Below, piece by piece: positions 1 through 11,257 of a stretch of DNA of 55,525 nucleotides (position 1 is the stretch's first letter; the number at the start of each line of letters is the position of its first letter). This stretch comes from Acanthamoeba lenticulata. Its lineage: Eukaryota; Discosea; Longamoebia; Acanthamoebidae. Under the pieces are notes generated by a model that searched no databases, was not told where the DNA came from, and worked only from the letters and a program-made list of their open reading frames with translations. The translations under genes and the position numbers were made by a program. Where the stretch lies: NCBI GenBank assembly GCA_002179805.1, contig NAVB01000738.1, forward strand, positions 1 through 55,525, in the 5' to 3' direction.

Positions 1-3000
1 AAAAAAACCCGAAAAAGGTGGGAGATGGTGCCTTGAATGAAGAGGTGAATAATCTTGAGGAGGAGACGGAGGCAGCTCTTGAAGGCGCGGCTGGACTGGT
101 TGCGCGAGAGGAAGCCGTCATGGAGCACGAGGTTGAGGATGTGGTGGAAACCGTCGCAGTAGAAGAAGCGCTTGCACCACTCGTACTTTTCCTTTGTTTG
201 TGCCTCCTATGTGAAAGGTTGGCGTCACCATATTGAAGGGATAATCACCATCACCATCACAACAGCTGGGGAAGGCCGTACAGTGTCCTTTTCGTCGTAG
301 GACATGAAGCGGTCGATGATCTGGAGACAGTAGTGCATCTTGTAGAGGGAGCGGGCGTTGATGAGCTCGTCCCAGTCGGGATCCTCGAGAGTCTTGAGCG
401 TGTGCTCGATGATAGGATTGGTGGGCAGCTCCATGAGGATCTCCCACACGCGATCGCGGTCGACGTTGTCATGGTTGAGCAGCTCGAACAAAAGGTCAAA
501 GTAGGACTGGTTATCAAAGAGGAACTTGCTCGGCGCAATCTCCTCCTCCACCTCGGCCGCTGCAGCCGCAGCAGCTGCCGCCGCAGCCTGTTCCGAAGCG
601 GCGTCCTCCGCGTCGAGTCGAGATGCTTCGGCCATGATCCGCTCTCGCATGCTGTCTTCCATCAGCGCCGACAGTGCCGTCTCCTGCACGTGCCGCGACG
701 ACACTTATGAATAAAATGAACTTATATTTTATCAATAACTGTTATAGTGGCGTACCATGTTGTAAAAGTTGCGCTCCATGGCGAGAACGGCGGCAGTGGT
801 GGTAAGGCCCGGAATCATTTCCTTGAGGAAGTCCACCTCCTGTTCCTTGCCCGGCCGCACCTGCGGCGCGCTCCGCACCGGCACCGAGGTCGCGGTAACG
901 GGCTCCAACCGGGGCAGCTCCTGCGGGCCTTGCACGCCGGGGGGCAGGGCTGCGCCTCCGGCGGTGCCGGCAACCTCCTTCTGCTTCTTCTCGTCGCGCA
1001 ACTTGCTCTCTTGCAGGAAATTCTGTAGCAACGTGGCCATCAGCAAGTCAGGAAACATCGTAGTAAATGTTGCGAAGTACCTTCAGCATGAAGACGAGGC
1101 GATCAATCTGGTTCTGAGCGACAGCGACATTCTCGCCGATGGTGAGCTGGTCGTGCGCAGCCTGGAGGCGCTTCATGCAGCGGTCAACAAAGGACTTGCG
1201 AACACTGTTGAATTGCCGCGTCTCCTTGACCTTCTGGTAGAGCGTGGCGAGGAGCGTCATCGACTCCCGGAACACGACCTCGCTCGTCGCGCCGAGGGCC
1301 ACGTTCCACAGTTGGTCGAGCCCAACAAGACCGTCAAAGTACAGCACCAAGTAATCGTCGGTCGGCCCGTCCATCCTGTAATGAAAAAATGAAAAAGAAA
1401 AGAAAAAACAAAACAAATACGAAAGTGACGTCAGCAAAGTGACCAGAGAAGTTGATAAGAGGAAGGACAGACCGAATGCTGCCATTCTGGGCGTTGATGC
1501 AACAAAAGTAGCGGCGGAAGCAGTCGAAACCCATTCCAGAGAGCGAGGCCACGTCGAGCTTGCACAGGCGATGCTCGAAGAAGTTCTCCACCATCGGGCA
1601 TGTGATCGTATTGCGGTTCTCCTTGACAAAGCTCGTGCAGATCCGGTAGAACCACCCGAGGGTGGTCTCCACCTCCTCGCGGGTGAGGGCGTTGAGGACG
1701 AGCGACTCCCACATAATGTCGGCGCGATCGCGGGTGAGGCGGGCCACGGAGAAATCGAGCACAAAGCGAATAAAGTCGAGTCGTGTCGTAAGCTGCTTCA
1801 GGTGTGGATGGCGGCCCTCCAGCACAACTGTGTTCCAGTTAGTGGCTTCGGCCGCCCGCTCGTCGCCGGCCTCAGCGGCGGCGGCGAGAATCTCCTGGCG
1901 TCGGCTGAAGCAGATCTGCTTGTATACGGCCAGCTCACGGAAGAGCATGTCGACGAGGCCCAGCTGGCTCTTCAACTCGTTGATCACCTTTTGCCGCGAG
2001 TGGTCGGTGCCCTTGAGCGCTCGCATTTCCTTCTCGTCAGAGTAGTGCTCCTCTGCACCACGCGATTTTTAAAAAAAATTAATATTGATTTCGCAATAAT
2101 TCAGAATAAAGAAATCGGGAAAAAAAGAAGAAGGAAAGAGGAGGACGCACGAAGCACTTTCTGGAGAAGGACGATGGACTGGTAGACGGAAACGCGCTTG
2201 CGGATGTGATCGCAGAAGATCTGAATGAGCATGTTCCGGTGGATGCGCATGCTAAAGGCCGAAAGGACCTTGCAGAGCTGAACCAGCGCAGCGTCAGCGA
2301 TGGCCTGGTCGACCTTGGAGTCATCCTGCACGATCTGCCAAAGGAGGTTCATCGTGCGGAGCTTGATCTCGGTCGATGAGGCGTAGCTAGTGTAGGTGTT
2401 TTGGAACTGCGCGATGAGGTTGATGGTGCGCGACGAGTACTCAGCGAACGGGATCGAGTAAATCAGCTGCAGTAGGTAGTTCTGGTGCTCAGGCGAGAGG
2501 CTGATTGAGATGGCGCCCAGGACTTCGTACACGGCCGGCTCGGTGTGCTGCGTGGCAGTGGCGCGCCACATCATGTCCAAGTGAGCTTGGTTGAGGAACT
2601 TTTCAGTGGCCATGAAGCGCAGCAGCCCCTTGGACCGCTTGATCAGCTCTGGGTGCATGTCCGATTGCTTCGACTGGAACAGGCGCTCGATGATCTGGTT
2701 CTCCTGGATCCACGCCAGCAGGAATCGGGTGTCCATCCACCGTGCCGCCTGCGGCATCCTGTACGCCGGGTTCGCGTAACCGCCGTAGGTCGTGTCGTCC
2801 CATTGGTGGTACGGCCGCCGCTGTGCCATCGAGATTGCCTCTTCAATATACGACAGCCCATGCAGCCTTTTTGCATAGACGGCGTCCAGAGCCCAGTCAG
2901 TCCAGCGGAGAAAGAGATGACGTTTTAGTCAAGGTTGAGGTGGACGAACCGTTTCTCGAGGTTGGTCGAGCGGAAACACTTGAGGGCAAAGGCAAGAGAA

Positions 3001-4383
3001 AACTTTTCGGTTTTCTCGTAGGTCTCGGTCGGGGCGTACTCGCGGATGATGGCTTCAAAGTGCCGCACGATCTCCTCGACGTCTTCCTTCTTGACATTGC
3101 GCAGCTCCTCATCGCTCAGGCCCAGCAGGATGCTGAAGACCACTTCCAACTGCGGTAAAAAGTGCTTCTGGACTGACGGGATGAGGAATTCTCTCATCTG
3201 CCGCACGACCACGAGAACATGACGCATGAGTCATATGCATAAAATGAGAATAAACTCGATACGGAAGGGACGCCATGGTGACACGCTGGATGCACAAGGT
3301 CACACGTGCCTTGTTCCAGGCCATCACGTGCAGCTTGATGAGAGGGACGGAGGGGTAGGGCTCGGTGGTGACTCGGTTCACCATGGCGTTGAGGCCGTCC
3401 TTGTTGACAAAGTAATTGATATTATAGACCACAAATCGCGCTCCACGAATCATTTTCTGGTGCAGACGAAGAGAATGAGACTAAGTGGTACAAAGCTATT
3501 AAGTCAGATGGTTCATGTACCGACAGCACAGCAAAGGGCTTGAGTGGCTCCTCGGTCTTGTTTTCTTCATTGTGAGATTGCAGTCGAGCATATAGCAGGT
3601 CCTGAATGGATGGATCCAAGCCAAGGAACAGGTGAGCGAACAACACCGCGCTTCTTGTCAGCCAACGACGAGAAGCAAAGTAAGTGGGATCAACATCGCA
3701 CCTCCTTGTCGAGGGGATGGTCATAAATGGCCCGAGTATCATCAAAAATGCGGTTGAGTGTCTCAAGCAGCTCGAGGTCGTCATTGGGTATGCGAGCGAT
3801 GATAAGGTCCAGCACGCGCGTGAAGAACTCGTTGGTGCGCAGGAACTGGTCGTCATTTCGGAACCTGACATGATAACACAAGGTTGTCACCAGACAAGCG
3901 AATTCAATTTCGATTGAATCGTTGTGGACGGCACTACACGATCTTGAAGGCAAGAGAAAAGACTGGCACGCACCTGCGCCTGGTGAGAACTCTCACAACT
4001 GTGGGCAGAGCCTTGTGCAGGAAGTAGGCCTGGTGCTCGCGGCTGAGCGAGCAGTTGCCCTGCAGCAGGCTTGCAATCACGCCCTCCAATCGAATAAGAT
4101 GTGGTGTAGGGTCAAATGGCTCTAGACATGGGAAGTTAGTGTGTGAATGGACTATAGTCGCGTAAACCTGCCACCAAGAAGCAGCCGTACCTCGCTCTAC
4201 TTCTTTCTGCATCTCGTCGTAGCGTTTCTCGTAATTAACATCATCCATAACCAGCGCAGGATCGATTTGCATCGTTTCTTGCTGCTGGGGCACCACAGCC
4301 ACTGCCACCGCCTCTTGAGGCACGTTGGCGGGTGGGGCGCTCGGAGCAGCAGCTTCGCCAGTCCCCTGCACCTGTTCGCTCAT
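1..4383 (-). CDS. USP9X/USP24-type ubiquitin carboxyl-terminal hydrolase, N-terminal half (partial)
   Basis: Multi-exon gene read leftwards from an ATG at 4383 and cut by the left edge. The N-terminus is Ala/Pro/Gln-rich and is followed by long alpha-helical, ARM-like sequence. Recognisable stretches include WMDTRFLLAWIQENQIIERL (about 2740-2680), a helical block to about 2160, and a motif near 430 reading VWEILMELPTNPIIEHTL. These align with the helical N-terminal scaffold of USP9X/USP24 deubiquitinases, where WMxxWIQxNQILE and LLMLLPTN-like motifs occur. Poly-Ala (about 540-600) and Pro/Val-rich insertions separate the blocks. The catalytic Cys and His boxes are not in the window and should lie to the left. 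About ten short introns are implied by frame changes, for example near 730, 1050-1060, 1380-1430, 2070-2150, 2830-2925, 3230, 3450-3500 and 3690-3960. Expected role: removal of ubiquitin from substrates in the cytosol. The family is confident; the exact orthologue (9X, 24 or 34) is not. Confidence 0.78.
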
Positions 4384-4749
4384 CGTTTCCTGCTGGGTCG
4401 AGGAACTTCACAAGGGGCCTGATGTTGTAGACAAAGGGGGCAAGTCAAGCCAGGATGCCCACCCAGGACTCACGAACAAAAAGAGGGAGCTGTGCTACCT
4501 CTTTCTAACGAAGAGGGGTTGTAATCCACCCAGCCGAAAGCCAAAAAGTTGTCACCCTTCCCACAAGAAGACGCGTCTGCAACCGGCCCAGCAAATTGCC
4601 TGTCTCGTCTGCAGCGAAATTTGTGGTGCCGACAAAAGGGAAAACAAAAGAAAAGGGGCTTTGAATCCTTTGGGTGAACAAACTTCGACGAATCCGGCTG
4701 GCGATGATGGAAGAAACAAAAAAAATGTACAGGAGAGGCGAAGACGTTA
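4384..4749. other. Spacer between the SKP1 3' end and the USP gene 5' end
   Basis: About 365 bp between two minus-strand genes. It must hold the SKP1 3' UTR and the promoter and 5' UTR of the USP gene. Open frames across it are short, lack family similarity and do not continue into either neighbour. No RNA gene or repeat is visible. Confidence 0.5.
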
Positions 4750-5370
4750 CTACAGCTCGTTGATGAATGCGTACTCCTTCTTGATCTCTTCCTCCTCCTC
4801 TGGGGTAAGATCGTTGGCGATTCCAAATTTTTGTCGAATTTCTTCCGGCGTCGAACAAGCTCGAATCTGCTTGCCCACCGCAGTGCCTGCAACAGGACGA
4901 TTATGAGAATATTAAGGCAAGGGAAAGATAAAACTTGAACGTTTGTGGCGTACAGGCGAGTTCGAGGAGAGGCTTTATGTCCAAGTAGTTCTGCATGCAA
5001 TGCGATTAGGGTGTGGTGTAAGGGCTGGAGCGGGGAGGGGGGGGCAGCGTACAGCTGCAAGGATGAGTTGGTACAGGGTGGCTTGCTCCACCTCACAAAA
5101 CGCTCGATCCCATTCGAGCACACCATCGGCACCACGTTGTTCACTCGGTGGATTGGGGTTGGCGTGGTGCCACTTACAGTACTCGAGCACTTTAGCAAGA
5201 GTGGCCCGGTTAATGTTGGGGAGGGGGATCGCGCTGCTTGGATCATTCGATTCAGTTCCTGATAGAACGTGCACATCCTCCAGCATGAGGGCTATCGTGA
5301 GCGACATCTTCGCCACCTCAAGGGGCACCGTGAACAGTTCTCCATCTGCGCTCTCCAGTTGCACCGACAT
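4750..5370 (-). CDS. SKP1: SKP1, SCF ubiquitin ligase adaptor
   Basis: Three exons encode about 165 residues, the usual SKP1 length. Exon 1 (from the ATG at 5370) carries the BTB/POZ-like fold: it opens MSVQLESADGELFTV, contains VLEYCKWHH, and ends LYQLILAA before a GTACGC donor. Exon 2 (about 5000-4953) gives NYLDIKPLLELA. Exon 3 (about 4888-4750) restores Cys-Thr and gives VGKQIRACSTPEEIRQKFGI, then DLTPEEEEEIKKEYAF, ending at TAG (4752-4750). NYLDIK and TPEEIRxxFxIxNDxTPEEE form the conserved F-box-binding surface. SKP1 bridges cullin-1 to F-box proteins in SCF E3 ligases. The gene upstream on the same strand encodes an F-box protein whose stop codon is only 36 nt before this ATG, so SKP1's promoter must lie inside that gene or the two are co-transcribed. 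Unlike the C-terminus of many SKP1 proteins, which ends WCE, this one ends in INEL. Confidence 0.95.
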
Positions 5371-5406
5371 GGTGGTCTCTCTTGTCTTTTCCGCAACAGC
5401 TTTTCT

Positions 5407-6728
5407 TTATGAATAACTTTTTTGCTTGCAGCAAGAACTCGCGAAGGCGTCGATGTCAAACACAAACGGGCGATGCCCAAAGTTGAAGCTCACCGTCTGG
5501 CCGCGATTTCTCATCGCCACGCTCGGATGGAGCAGCAGCGCGTCGTTGCTGCCCCGCACCTGCCTCCTCTCTTGGTGACTCAACTGCAGAGCCGTCCCTA
5601 AGTGCACCAGTGTCAAACGTGAGCACGGTGTGGCCATCATGTGATGATCTGCCCATGCTCATACCAAGGCACTGGCCGTTCTGGGTGAAGAAGATGGTGT
5701 CGGAATCGAAGATGTATCCGCAGCCCACCACGTATCCATCTACAAATCCGAGGTCGTTGTATGGTGCTGACGACGCGTTCGACAGGCAAAAGAACACACG
5801 ACCGTCGTCGCCGTGATATCCTACCGAACTGCTCGGTCACCGTAGATAAGAGTCTCGCAATTTGCTGTGGTGGGAGTGAAGAAAGAGCACGTACTCGGGC
5901 CGCCAACCGATATGACCTACGGAGTAGCCGCTCGTTGCCAGACCCACCGACATCAGGCGCCGCTCTCCGACAGCTGTAACAGTTACTTCAAAGTATCCCA
6001 TGCGCAAGCTTCCTGGCAGTGTTGGTCGTGCCTGTAGCGCCACACTCGACTGGGCCACCTGCAACCTAATTCAAACCAGTGCCAGGCCCGATCGCTTATA
6101 CGAGTGCCAAGCCAGCAGGGAGGCGGTACCAGTGCGTCAAGATAAAAGTAGCTCAGCTCGACGTCATTGGTAACAGTGAACTCCCCAGCGCCACTTTCCG
6201 ACAGCGTGCCTTGATGAGCGTGCTTGCCATAAAGCTGAACCTGGACCCCTTCAAGCCCTTCGGTATGGCGATTGGCGCATGGGGAATGGTAGAACCGATA
6301 CCTTGATAGAGCGCACGGAGAGCGGTGATGCGCCAAGCGAACAGCGCTTTCCATCGATCGTCAAAGGCATCATCACGAATGCTGGTCCCTTCTGCTGGCT
6401 CCGCAGCGAGCGAAGCCAACAAGTCATGGTGGCGGTAGAGGTTCTTCCACAAGCCATTGTCTGCATTCGGTAGATGTGGGTGAGCCATAACTCGCTAACG
6501 CAATGAGAAGAAGAGTGCAGTACCGTGGGCCAAGAGACACAGAGCGCGGCAGGTGAGACCCATGCCAAGAAGCAGGTCGCGAGGTGCCAGTCGGCCAAGC
6601 ACCATAGGCACGAGCACCTCATGCGGCAGCCACCCTAGAGGTGGCGGCAGCGTAGCCCTTTCCGCCCAGCGAGACGACACAGTTCGCGAGCGGAAGGTAT
6701 CAAACGGCCCTTGCTCTTCGGCCTCCAT
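5407..6728 (-). CDS. F-box and SPRY domain protein (candidate SCF substrate receptor)
   Basis: Start chosen at the ATG at 6728 (MEAEEQGPFDTF); an in-frame upstream ATG at 6773 is possible. Residues about 25-75 form an F-box (PPPLGWLPHEVLVPMVLGRL, then LTCRALCLLA). A helical stretch follows (NADNGLWKNLYRHHDLLASL, WKALFAWRITALRALYQ). A SPRY/B30.2-type domain fills the C-terminal half: LRMGYFEVTV, SVGLATSGYSVGHIGW, VVGCGYIFDSDTIFFTQNG, and finally VSFNFGHRPFVFDI just before the stop (5409-5407). The SPRY part most resembles RanBPM-type SPRY domains. At least four short introns are needed to keep frame. F-box binds SKP1 and SPRY would recognise the substrate, so the protein probably works with the product of the adjacent SKP1 gene. 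Human FBXO45 has a comparable F-box/SPRY layout, but orthology is not claimed. Confidence 0.85.
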
Positions 6729-6815
6729 CTTGACGCAGCAAATGATTTTAAAACGAAAAAACGATTCAATCAATCAAAATAATTGCTGAAAACTTGTGTG
6801 AGCTTCGGGCCGAGA
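6729..6815. promoter_or_regulatory. Short bidirectional promoter region
   Basis: Only 87 bp separate the start codons of the F-box/SPRY gene (minus) and the eEF2-like gene (plus). The spacer is AT-rich, with oligo-A and ATCAATCAAT-type runs, against GC-rich flanks. Both 5' UTRs and both core promoters must fit here or extend into the neighbouring exons. No clear TATA box is seen. Confidence 0.4.
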
Positions 6816-9649
6816 TGGACGCACCAGGAGAGAACCTTCATGCGAGGCATGAGGAAGCCACGCGACATGTGTGCATTGTGGGCGCAGTTGGGCACGGCAA
6901 GTCTCACCTGTTCCGTACGCCCCGCCCATGTCCCCCCCCCCGCGCTTGGTTGTGACCTCCATACCTGTAGGGTCTCTCGTAGATGGCACCTGCGGAGCTG
7001 GTGAAGCACCTTCCGATCCGACACCGCTTCCTTCGTGTCGCCTGCGACGGCTCGTGTGGACGACCAGCCCAACCAGGCCTGGCAATGAGGGTGGTCCACA
7101 GCAGCTTGTAGTCAATCTCATCGACACACCTGGCCACGTTGACCTCTCAGCAGAGGTGTCTCTTCTTAAGCCGTTTATCGCCTGCATGTGCATGCTCACT
7201 AGGTGAGCTCAGGTCAACGGAGCCGTGCGCGTGAGCGACGGCGCCCTTGTGGTGGTTGACTGCTTAGAAGGCTTGCGGCACCGCACTCGTACGATCCTCC
7301 GGCGCCTCATGTCGGAGCATGTACGCCCGGTGCTGATCCTCACAAAACTCGACAAGGCCATCCTCTACGCCAAGTTGGTACGCTTGAAGAACCTTGAAGA
7401 GTGTCGTCCTCACAAGCTAAGCCCCGCAGAAACCTGAGGCGCTCTATGCGCGACTATGTGGAATCATCGAAGCGTTCAACCACGCAGTAGCCGAGTTTGC
7501 GCCTGATTGGAGCGAGGTTGCCTCGGTTGATCCCCTTGCCGGCTCTGTCGTCTTCGCAAGTGGCCACTACGGCTGGTGCGGCGCCTCTTGCCCCTCCCCT
7601 CCCTCTCAAATCTATGTCCACCGCTAACAAGCAGGAGGGCCTCGCCATGCAATTGCAGGGGCTTTACGCTGAGCTCGTTGGCTCACAGATGGCGTTTGGA
7701 GAAGCGACTCAAGCGTCTGTGGGGCGATCACTTCTACGACCCAAACACAAAACAGTGGTACGAGCGCAACAAGCCCTGGTCAAACCAGCTCGTGGGCGCG
7801 CTCTGAAGCTAGATGGCGTTGTAAATGCGCATGCGGGTAAAGCCTCACCGTAGGCGAGTCTTTGTCGACGGGCCAGCGGCTGCCGCGGGCCTTTTGCCAG
7901 TTTGTATTGCGCCCGCTATACAAGCTTCTGCGTGCATGCGTTGGCGGGCCCGACACTCGGCCTATGCTCCACCAGCACTTGCGCGAGTTGGCCATCAACA
8001 TTGATCTGCCCGCGTTGAGCGACGTCGAAGGAAGCGGGGAGTTGATGGGGTGGGTCATGCCTCAAGTGCTCCCGCTCTCTGCGGTTCGTTCAACGCACGA
8101 ACCACCAGCGAGCAATTCTCTCGCCGCCCAGGCACTTCTAACGCATGTCCGTGGGGGCGTGACCAGGCGATGGCCGAGGTCATCGGGCGGCTGCCCTCGC
8201 CGAGCGAAGAGCAAAGCCAAGTGGCGCGCCTGTTGAGGTCGGTCGGCGGTCGACCGCCTTGCGTCTACGCTTCGATCACGCTCCATGTGCGCCTTCTCTG
8301 CCGCCGCCCCGGTGTCGACGAGCCACGTCTATGACAACGTTGTTTTTGGTTCAGAACGTGGCAGATCTGCCTCGGCTGGTTGCCGCCCTGCAGCGGCTGG
8401 TCCGCACACATCCGGACGCTGATCAGATCTCCTACCAGGGCGACTATTACATCGCCGGGCAGGGGGAGTTCCACATGGAGATCCTGTGCGACGCCCTCGC
8501 CCGCGACCTGTGCACACCCCAGGGCACGGCCCGGTTCACGCGCGGGCCTCTCGAGTGCGCCTACCGCGAGACGGTGACGGCACACGCGAGCCAGGTGTGC
8601 ATGGCCAAGTCGCCCAACCGCCACAGCCGCCTGTGGCTCACGGCCGAGCCTTTGCCCGACGGGCTCGCCGACGCCATTGAGCATGGAGCTGTCGATGTGC
8701 GCGATCCCGACCCCAAAGCACTTCAGAGCTGGGGCATCGAGGTCGGCTCCTTCTCCCTTCTTCTTCTTCTTTCGCATTATTCTGGCTTTCTCTGGCGACA
8801 ACTGATGTCCACGAAACCCGCAGGACTCGCGACGGGTCTTGTGCTGGGGCCCGATGGTCATGGAGGCAGACCACTTGCCTGGAGCGCCCTCGGGCACCAA
8901 CGCGCTGATCAACGCGGTGTCGACGCCATCGACGTACATCCGCGAATGCCAGGACATCATGAGAAGCGCCTTTGAGAGGAGCATGCAGGAGGGTGTCCTG
9001 TGCGGCGATCCCGTCTATGGCGCGCGGTTCAACGTTCAAGACCTGATTCTCACAGCCGACGCGATCCACCGGGGGGGGCACGACTCCTCCTCCTTTCCTT
9101 ACTTTCATCAGTCTGAACAACGCATGCACACAGCCGGGCAGGTGATACCAATGACCCGGCGTGCGCTCTTCGCGGCTCAGCTGGCGTCACGGCCGCGACT
9201 GATGGAGCCCGTAGCCCTGGTCGATGCGCGCATCAGGCGAAGAGACATGGAGGCCCTGGAGGCCGTCCTCGCTTCGCGTCACGGCCGGTTGTTATCCGCA
9301 AGCGGATTGCTCTCCAACACCACCCCCGACGACAGCCAAATCGTGGAGGTCCAGGCCCTGGTGCCGCTTGAGGAGTCCTTTGGCTTGGCCTCAACCCTCG
9401 CCTTCGGTGCGTCTTGACTTGGCTCAGAGAGCTCCCTGGAAAACAGGGCTCGCGCCTTCTCCTTCTTCTGATGACTAGGGCGGTCGCGTAGTCGGGCCTG
9501 TGCAGTGCGAGCTGGACCACTGGCGCGTGCTGGACGAAGACCCGCTCGATGCGAGCTCGCGTGCAGGGCAGATCGTGCTGCGGAGGCGCCAACGAAGGGG
9601 CGTGCGTGTGGCGCTCCCTCGGCTCGACGACTACCTTGACCGTCTCTGA
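6816..9649 (+). CDS. Diverged eEF2-like translational GTPase paralogue
   Basis: Many small exons. The start at 6816 gives MDAPGENLHARHEEA and leads into a P-loop, VGAVGHGKSHL. G3 is LIDTPGHVDLSAEV, joined by a GT-AG intron to RVSDGALVVVDCLEGL. G4 reads TKLD instead of the eEF2 NKMD. Later eEF2 blocks are RLKRLWGDHFYDPNTKQW, RAFCQFVLRPLYKLL, IAGQGEFHMEILCDAL, SQVCMAKSPNRHSRLWL and LPDGLADAIEHG. The domain IV loop is LTADAIHRGG, keeping the diphthamide-site His. Domain V follows (PRLMEPVALV), with a C-terminus LDHWRVLDEDPLDASSRAGQ ending DDYLDRL, all co-linear with eEF2. The G2/effector region is hard to recognise and the protein looks shorter than the usual ~840 residues. Two junctions (about 9071-9133 and about 9410-9477) lack canonical GT donors. 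eEF2 drives ribosomal translocation; this copy is too divergent to be the housekeeping gene, so its role is unknown. A decaying copy is possible. Confidence 0.8.
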
Positions 9650-9903
9650 AACAAAAACAGCGCAACAACCAACAACCTCCTTCGCAACTACGCAACAACA
9701 GCGGCTGGCTCATGTCGGAACGGCCAATGGCCTGATCGCGAGGAGCGCGGCTTGCAGACGGATGAGATGAGTCCGATCATCGACAACTTAGAGGAAAGGG
9801 ACCCGCAACGTTCAAGGATGACCGTGGTGTGTGCTATGTTGGAGCCAAGAGAAATGCTAAAAGAAAACACGGAAAGGAAGAGATGAGCGACAGCTGAGGA
9901 GAA

Positions 9904-11022
9904 ATGGCAACGGAGGAGGTGATTTATACCGTGGTGGGGTGGGACCAACTCCCGCTGGCCCACTATTCTTCTTATGCTGGCACTTTTCGCACCTTTGTTG
10001 AAGAGGCGACTCGACACATTGACATTCCTTCTGCTCCCCGCCTCTCACACAAGTACCGTCCTTCACCCAATTCTATCAATCGTAGTATGCAATCAACGTT
10101 CTACAAATCCATGACCACGTGATTTGGCCAGGTATGGCGAATTCGTGCTGCACACGCTCGTGCACGACAGAGAACCACGCGTGACGTTCACGTGCCTCAC
10201 GGGCGATAGGTTTGCACAACCACTGGCCTACGCCTTCCTCGCCGCCGTCCGCCGCTCCTTCTTCCGCCGCTACTACCCGTTCCAGCTCGACAAGAACACC
10301 GCTCTTCGCTGTACGTGCCTCTCTTGCCCTCTTCCTCGTTCTACGCGGGCGTACTGCTGACTAGGGGCGGCCAGACGAGCTGAACGCGTTCGCGCACGAC
10401 ATCCGACGGCTCGTCAAGAAGTATCGCGAGTCCAAGTTCATCAAGCGCATGAAGGTCGTCCTTGTCCCTTGTTTCTTGTCCTCCTCTACGCGAACCTCAT
10501 AATTGGCCACTTACACGGCTTGTGTGTTGTGTATAGGAGGAGGAGAGCCGGGGCGAGCTCGTGGAGCCTGTGGGCATGATCAAGCTGGACGAACTCTACC
10601 CGGGCCTGCTCGAGAAGCCCCTCATGGTCCGCCACCTCCAGGACCCGGCCCTCCAGCTGCGCGGTACTGTCCAGCCCTCCTCTCCTCCACCACTACTCTG
10701 CACCGTGGTCTTGGCGGCTGAGTCGTGCGCTGCGTGCATGTGCGGGCGGGCGTATGCAGGGGCGTCGCGCAAGTCAAGCACGTTCTTCCTGTCGCAGTTC
10801 CTCATCCGACATCCGTTCCTGACGATCGGCCTCTTCATTTTTGCCGCCGTCGTCATCTTCATCTATTTCGTCGTCCTCGTGCCCCTCTGTGGCAACGACC
10901 TCCAGGTGCGGCCTCCCGTCCCCCTGCGCAGGCCCCCTTCGCGCTGTTTCTCACACTGTGACGTCTCTCGCACACAACAGAAAGTGGGCGACAACGGCAA
11001 GCACGTGTGCTGGATCAACTGA
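9904..11022 (+). CDS. Longin-domain, C-terminally membrane-anchored protein (VAMP7/phytolongin-like)
   Basis: Six exons, about 228 residues. Exons 1-2 form a longin domain: MATEEVIYTVVGWDQLPLAH, then YGEFVLHTLVHD and PLAYAFLAAVRRSFFRRYY, matching the VAMP7/YKT6 longin pattern (YxxxxFHYI, AFxFLxxIxxxF). Exon 3 gives DELNAFAHDIRRLVKKY. Exon 4 gives EEESRGELVEPVGMIKLDEL. Exon 5 encodes one strong membrane helix, FLTIGLFIFAAVVIFIYFVV, and exon 6 a short tail ending HVCWIN. Introns are 40-110 nt with GTAC or GTGC donors. The segment between longin and membrane helix is short and does not show the 16-layer heptad or central Arg of an R-SNARE motif, so it resembles non-SNARE longins (phytolongins) more than VAMPs. 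Likely in endomembrane trafficking, with the longin domain cytosolic and about 20 residues lumenal. Confidence 0.78.
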
Positions 11023-11257
11023 TTTATGTGATTTATTTATTAACTTTATTTATTCAAAATATAAAACTGAAAACTCAAGCGCATATGGTTATCGGCGAGC
11101 GCGAATACACCACTATCACCTCTTACAGTCGTTCTCTGCTCAGAGCCGGGCCTTGCGCAGTCCCACGCCGTCGCCTGTGCGCAGCAGAAACCACACGAGA
11201 TGAGCCTCAGCTTGTTTGACAAACAAAGGAGCTCAAGACTCTTTTTTATTTGTTCAT

